From the NCBI GenBank assembly GCA_017503785.1, contig JAFVSK010000025.1:1-64000 (forward strand): a DNA stretch of 64,000 bases. The letters are read 5' to 3'. This DNA comes from Clostridia bacterium (GTDB lineage: Bacteria; Bacillota; Clostridia; Oscillospirales; Acutalibacteraceae). Positions 60,522 to 64,000 of this stretch are shown here, piece by piece. Both the position numbers and the translations under genes were made by a program. The first letter of the stretch is position 1. Each line of letters opens with the position of its first letter. The notes beneath the pieces are model-generated. The model had not been told where the DNA came from, searched no databases, and saw only the letters and a program-made list of their open reading frames with translations.

Positions 60522-61254
60522 GGCCCTCCTCCTCTCCAAACACCTCGTTAAACGCGGCTGTGGCAAACACCTCGTCGGGGGTGCCGCAAGCCACGACCGT
60601 TTGATCCAGCAGCACCACGCGATCGGCGTGCTGCCGCACGTACTCCAAATCGTGCGACACCAGCAAAATCACCAGATCCTCATGAGCTTTCAGTTCTTCG
60701 ACCAGCTGATAAAATTCGCGCAGACCGTTGCGGTCCACGCCGGAAACAGGCTCATCCAAGATCAATAAATCGGGAATGGGCAGCGTGGCCGCCGCCAGCA
60801 GCACGCGCTGCAGCTCACCGCCCGACAGCCGTCCAACCGGCTGCTCCAGCAACGATGCTGCGTGAAAACGCTCCAAATGCGCCGTTAAGGCTTCCACCGT
60901 TTTTTTGCGGCGCGGTAAAAACACAGGATAGGTTTCCGTATAGGCGGCCAGCATATCGTACACCGTAGCCGGCGAGCCGACGTCGGGTGCCAACGTTTGC
61001 GGCACGTAGCCGATACGCGGCCGTTGCCCTGCCACAGGCGTGCCGTTATGCCCCGAAAACTCCACGCTCCCTGTGTGCGGAATTTCTCCCAACACCGCTT
61101 TGAGCAACGTGCTTTTCCCGGCGCCGTTGCGGCCGATAATGGCGGTCATTTCCCCGCAGTGCGCGTGCAGATCCACGTCGTGCAGCAGCGTTTTGCCGCC
61201 CGCCTTTACACCGATATGCTTGATTTTCAAGCAATGCAATTTGCAATCGCTCAT
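60514..61254 (-). CDS. znuC: Zinc/manganese ABC transporter ATPase
   Basis: A 246-aa ATPase: Walker A GRNGAGKST (about 39), signature RLSGGELQR, Walker B LLILDEPVSGVD and LVSHDLEYV H-loop. The pattern LDEPVSGVD is typical of the ZnuC/MntA metal-uptake group. GGAGGCGG precedes ATG 61254, which overlaps the stop of the binding-protein gene (ATGA). Energises uptake through ZnuB. Confidence 0.92.
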   Translation of the reverse strand: MSDCKLHCLKIKHIGVKAGGKTLLHDVDLHAHCGEMTAIIGRNGAGKSTLLKAVLGEIPHTGSVEFSGHNGTPVAGQRPRIGYVPQTLAPDVGSPATVYDMLAAYTETYPVFLPRRKKTVEALTAHLERFHAASLLEQPVGRLSGGELQRVLLAAATLPIPDLLILDEPVSGVDRNGLREFYQLVEELKAHEDLVILLVSHDLEYVRQHADRVVLLDQTVVACGTPDEVFATAAFNEVFGEEEGHA

Positions 61255-62171
61255 GCTGCCGCCTCCTTTAACTTTTGGGTATTGTTGCGCAATGCCCACA
61301 GCCACGTATCTTTATCCTCCACCCCTTGAACAGGGCGCACGGCACTGTTCAGCGCCACCACGGCACTGCGCTCGGCATACGCTGTCAGCTGTGTCATTTG
61401 CAAGGGGTATTGATCGTCGTATAAAAAGAGCACCGCCTGTCCACGTATGGCATCGGCCACCGCCGCCACCTCGGCCGCAGCAAAGCCCTGCTCCTCGCCA
61501 ATGGGGAGCACGCCCGCCACTGACAGTCCCAGCGATTCCGCCACATAGGCCATGGAATCGTGAAATAACACCGCTTTTTCTAAGTTCAATGCCTCCGCCG
61601 CATCGGAAAACTCCGCCGCAGCAGCTTCGATCTCGGACACATAGCGCTCCGCGTTTTGTCGGTACAGCGCCATATTCTCGACATCCACCGTGCAAAGCGC
61701 TTCACACACCGCCATTACTTGAACTGTATAGATCGCCGGGTCCATCCAAATGTGCTCGTTGTGATGATGCTCGTGATCCTCGTGATCCTCGTGGTCGGAG
61801 GAACGTCCCCGTGCCACCGTGTTCACCACCGTGGCCGACAGCTGCGGCAACAGCGGCTCTAAAAACTCCTCAGCACCCGCGCCGTTTAAAATCAGCAAAT
61901 CGGCCTGCTCCAGCACCGCGCGCTCGGTCGGTGTTAACTGATGATCGTGCACACAACCAACAGACGGCTGTGTTAAACAACGCACCGCAACGCCGTTGCT
62001 TCCCTCGGCCACACGCAACGCCGCCGTATACATGGGATAAAAGCTTGCCACCACCGACAGCTTGTCCTCGGACGCCGCCGTTGGCTTTACACCACACAGC
62101 GCCGTCAGCCCCAGCGACACCACAACGATTGCCGCCAGCAACCACGCAATCTGTCCATACCGTACCTTCAC
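61251..62171 (-). CDS. znuA: Zinc-type metal-binding lipoprotein or secreted protein
   Basis: A 306-aa cluster A-I substrate-binding protein. The N-terminal hydrophobic segment (9-26) ends in LTALCGVK, a possible lipobox-like site with Cys26. Metal ligands include His in CVHDHQLTP, a His/Asp/Glu-rich loop (about 125-138, DHEDHEDHEHHHNEH) typical of Zn-specific proteins, HDSMAYVAESLG and the Asp in FLYDDQYP. The His-rich loop favours zinc over manganese. First gene of znuACB. Confidence 0.9.
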   Translation of the reverse strand: MKVRYGQIAWLLAAIVVVSLGLTALCGVKPTAASEDKLSVVASFYPMYTAALRVAEGSNGVAVRCLTQPSVGCVHDHQLTPTERAVLEQADLLILNGAGAEEFLEPLLPQLSATVVNTVARGRSSDHEDHEDHEHHHNEHIWMDPAIYTVQVMAVCEALCTVDVENMALYRQNAERYVSEIEAAAAEFSDAAEALNLEKAVLFHDSMAYVAESLGLSVAGVLPIGEEQGFAAAEVAAVADAIRGQAVLFLYDDQYPLQMTQLTAYAERSAVVALNSAVRPVQGVEDKDTWLWALRNNTQKLKEAAA

Positions 62172-62189
62172 GCCGTATCCTCCCTATTG

Positions 62190-62240
62190 TTATTGCTAAC
62201 CGTTTGCAATAATGGTACGTCTTTCCTTGGCAAAAGTCAA
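62190..62240 (-). promoter_or_regulatory. znuACB promoter with operator candidate
   Basis: Minus strand TTGACT (62235-62240), 17-nt spacer, TACCAT (62212-62217). An inverted repeat, TTATTGC (62190-62196) with GCAATAA (62206-62212), touches the -10 and covers the start site, a good place for a Zur/Fur-type repressor. It is not the textbook Bacillus Zur box. Confidence 0.6.
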
Positions 62241-62248
62241 GAAAAATC

Positions 62249-62277
62249 TTGCGTATACACGCAAAATGCAGTATACT
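62249..62277 (+). promoter_or_regulatory. Promoter of holB-ricT
   Basis: TTGCGT (62249-62254), 17-nt spacer, TATACT (62272-62277). Confidence 0.65.
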
Positions 62278-62311
62278 TATTTTTAGAATGATTTTGAATG
62301 GGGGGTTGCGC

Positions 62312-63316
62312 GTGAACTGGACGTTGCCGAACGGCACCGCGTTTGTCGGAAACGATGCCGCCAAGGCACAGCTGGCGGCGCGAGTCGAGTCCGGCTCACT
62401 CCCCCACGCGCTGCTCTTGGAAGGCCCTGTCGGCAGCGGTCGTCGCACCATGGCGCGACTGATCGCCGCCGCTGCCGTGTGCCGCAGTGCGGGCGAAAAG
62501 CCCTGCGGGCATTGTGCAGCGTGTCACAAGGCGCTCAACGTCATTCACCCCGACATTACCGAACTGGGCGGCGCCGAGGAAGCGCGTTCGTTTCACATTG
62601 ATGCCGTGCGTGCACTGCGCGAGGAGGCGTATGTTCTTCCCAATGAAGCACCCGTTCGCGTGTTCATTCTGTGCGACGTTCAGTCGATGACCGACCAAGC
62701 ACAAAACGCGCTGCTGAAGCTGTTGGAGGAGCCTCCCTCCCACGTGCGGCTGATCCTCACGTGCGAAAACCGCTCGCAGCTGTTGGAAACCGTGCGTTCG
62801 CGGCTGTTCGCCGTGAGCTTGAGCGGTATTCCCGCCAACGAGGCAGCCGCCGTACTAAAGCGGCATCTGCCCGATCGCAGCGATGAAGAACTGCTACGCG
62901 CTGCAACCCTGTGGAGCGGCGTGGTCGGGCAAGCCCTGCGCAGCTTGCAGGACGGCTCGTATCGCGAGATCTTAGATTTGTTGCCGCCGCTGGCACAAGG
63001 AATCGTAGCCCCCTCCGAGCTGGAGCTGCTCAAAGCCACCGCTCCGCTGGAAAAAGCCAAAGAAGCGGTGCCTGCTGTGCTGAACGGCCTGCAGCTCATT
63101 TTACGCGATGCGCTGTTTTGCCGCTACAGCTGCTCACCGCTCATCAGCACCTCGCCGGAATCGGCACAGCTGCTCGCCAAAGCGCTCACGCGGCAGCAGT
63201 TGTTAGCGCTGCTCGATACCGTGGGCGATCTGTACGCCGCGCGGCTGCGCAATATCAATCACACGTTATTTCTTACGTTGCTGTGCTCCCGTTTGCGGAG
63301 CGCTGCAGGCAAATGA
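62312..63316 (+). CDS. holB: DNA polymerase III delta-prime subunit
   Basis: A 334-aa clamp-loader subunit. Its P-loop is degenerate (GPVGSGRRT, Lys replaced by Arg), as usual for delta-prime, which does not hydrolyse ATP. The zinc module CGHCAAC is present, as are VRVFILCDVQSMTDQAQNAL and LKLLEEPPSHV. The start is GTG 62312 after a GGGGGG run; no ATG is in position. It is followed 16 nt later by ricT, as in Bacillus. Confidence 0.92.
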   Translation: MNWTLPNGTAFVGNDAAKAQLAARVESGSLPHALLLEGPVGSGRRTMARLIAAAAVCRSAGEKPCGHCAACHKALNVIHPDITELGGAEEARSFHIDAVRALREEAYVLPNEAPVRVFILCDVQSMTDQAQNALLKLLEEPPSHVRLILTCENRSQLLETVRSRLFAVSLSGIPANEAAAVLKRHLPDRSDEELLRAATLWSGVVGQALRSLQDGSYREILDLLPPLAQGIVAPSELELLKATAPLEKAKEAVPAVLNGLQLILRDALFCRYSCSPLISTSPESAQLLAKALTRQQLLALLDTVGDLYAARLRNINHTLFLTLLCSRLRSAAGK

Positions 63317-63332
63317 AAGGTTGGAACAAACA

Positions 63333-64000
63333 ATGACGAATATCATCGGTGTTCGCTTTAAGAATATGGGAAAGGTCTATTACTTTGAGGCTGCCGGCCA
63401 CACGCTGCAAAAGGGTCAGCACGTCATCGTAGAAACCTCGCGCGGCATGGAATGCGGTGAGGTGGCCATGGCCAATCGCGATATGGCCGACGAAGAGATC
63501 GTTCAGCCGCTGCGCCCCGTCGTGCGCGTGGCCACCGAGGCCGACGTGAAACGCGCCGAGGAAAACGCCGCCCGCGAGGCCGAGGCCATGGAGATCTGTG
63601 CCCAGCGCATTGCTGCTCACGAGCTGGAAATGAAGCTGATCAGCGCCGAGTGCGCGTTCGACGGCTCGAAAATTCTGTTTTATTTTTCTGCCGAGGGCCG
63701 CGTGGACTTCCGCAGCTTGGTAAAAGATTTAGCCGGCATTTTCCACACCCGCATCGAGCTGCGCCAGGTTGGCGTGCGTGACGAAGCCAAAATGCTGGGC
63801 GGACTCGGCATTTGCGGTCGCCCCCTGTGCTGCGCGCAATTCCTCACGGATTTTCATCCCGTATCCATCAAAATGGCCAAGGAGCAAGGCTTGTCACTTA
63901 ACCCCACCAAGATCTCCGGCACCTGCGGCCGTTTAATGTGTTGCTTAAAGTATGAGCAAGAAGCCTACTCCTCCCTGCTTAAAATTACACCCCGCCAAGG
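63333..64000 (+). CDS. ricT: RicT/YaaT (PSP1-domain) protein, 3' end outside window
   Basis: A partial frame of 222 codons that runs off the window. It starts MTNIIGVRFKNMGKVYYFEA and contains the PSP1 domain with the family Cys motif GGLGICGRPLCCAQFL and the later SGTCGRLMCCLKYEQE. In Bacillus, RicT (YaaT) forms the Y-complex with RicA and RicF, binds Fe-S clusters, stimulates RNase Y processing, and promotes sporulation and competence. All expected cysteines are present in the visible part. Confidence 0.93.
   Translation, partial: MTNIIGVRFKNMGKVYYFEAAGHTLQKGQHVIVETSRGMECGEVAMANRDMADEEIVQPLRPVVRVATEADVKRAEENAAREAEAMEICAQRIAAHELEMKLISAECAFDGSKILFYFSAEGRVDFRSLVKDLAGIFHTRIELRQVGVRDEAKMLGGLGICGRPLCCAQFLTDFHPVSIKMAKEQGLSLNPTKISGTCGRLMCCLKYEQEAYSSLLKITPRQ

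Overview
The window looks like chromosome of a spore-forming, strictly anaerobic, fairly GC-rich Firmicute, most likely an Oscillospirales/Ruminococcaceae-type Clostridium relative. The pointers are HPr kinase, WhiA, MutS2, YqzL between era and recO, the sporulation genes yqfC, yqfD and ylbJ, pyruvate:ferredoxin oxidoreductase, a sensory-type [FeFe]-hydrogenase protein, and many gut-Clostridia-style intergenic hairpin repeats. The taxon is inferred from gene content only.

Layout. 1-4.7 kb: leftward operon hprK-PHP-glk-murB-whiA. 4.8-6.1 kb: GT4 glycosyltransferase and tRNA-Ala(CGC). 6.1-8.5 kb: AT-richer accessory strip behind the tRNA, with a copy of the tRNA 3' end, long inverted and direct repeats, two unrecognised proteins, a ribbon-helix-helix (RHH) protein and a small Cys-rich protein. 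8.5-17.2 kb: TrhA/hemolysin III, an ATPase, a sugar-phosphate transferase, Mrp, a double acyltransferase-3 protein, two cyclophilins and YlbJ. 17.3-25.7 kb: conserved core run yqfC-yqfD, phoH-ybeY-dgkA-era-yqzL-recO-mutS2-HAD. 25.7-30 kb: two paralogous secreted transglutaminase-like proteins with tandem wall-binding-type repeats. 30-32.1 kb: YdcF, then a small SLOG/XRE/RHH island. 32.1-38.7 kb: serA-serC, then a rightward DRTGG-ATPase-HydS-DRTGG-YbaK-PHP cluster. 38.8-42.6 kb: AraC regulator, 2-hydroxyacid dehydrogenase, KDPG aldolase and SGNH esterase, bracketed by an 82-nt direct repeat. 42.7-43.9 kb: AT-rich HTH and SHOCT genes behind a structured leader. 44-52.3 kb: rplM-rpsI, radC, a glycine-riboswitch-controlled alanine/glycine symporter, an ABC exporter with an amidohydrolase and an acyltransferase, and a Gfo/Idh protein. 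52.4-64 kb: nifJ, a CBS protein, copA, znuABC, holB and the start of ricT.

How it fits together. The core genes cover carbon regulation (hprK, glk), wall synthesis (murB), serine synthesis (serC, serA), ribosome and RNA maturation (era, ybeY, rplM, rpsI), DNA repair (recO, mutS2, holB) and sporulation. Fermentation is represented by PFOR, which makes reduced ferredoxin, and by the HydS-type cluster, which probably senses redox or H2. Metal homeostasis is covered by copA and znuABC. Novelty is concentrated in four accessory patches: 6.1-8.5, 30.9-32.1, 38.8-42.6 and 42.7-43.9 kb. No CRISPR array, integrase, transposase or rRNA was found.
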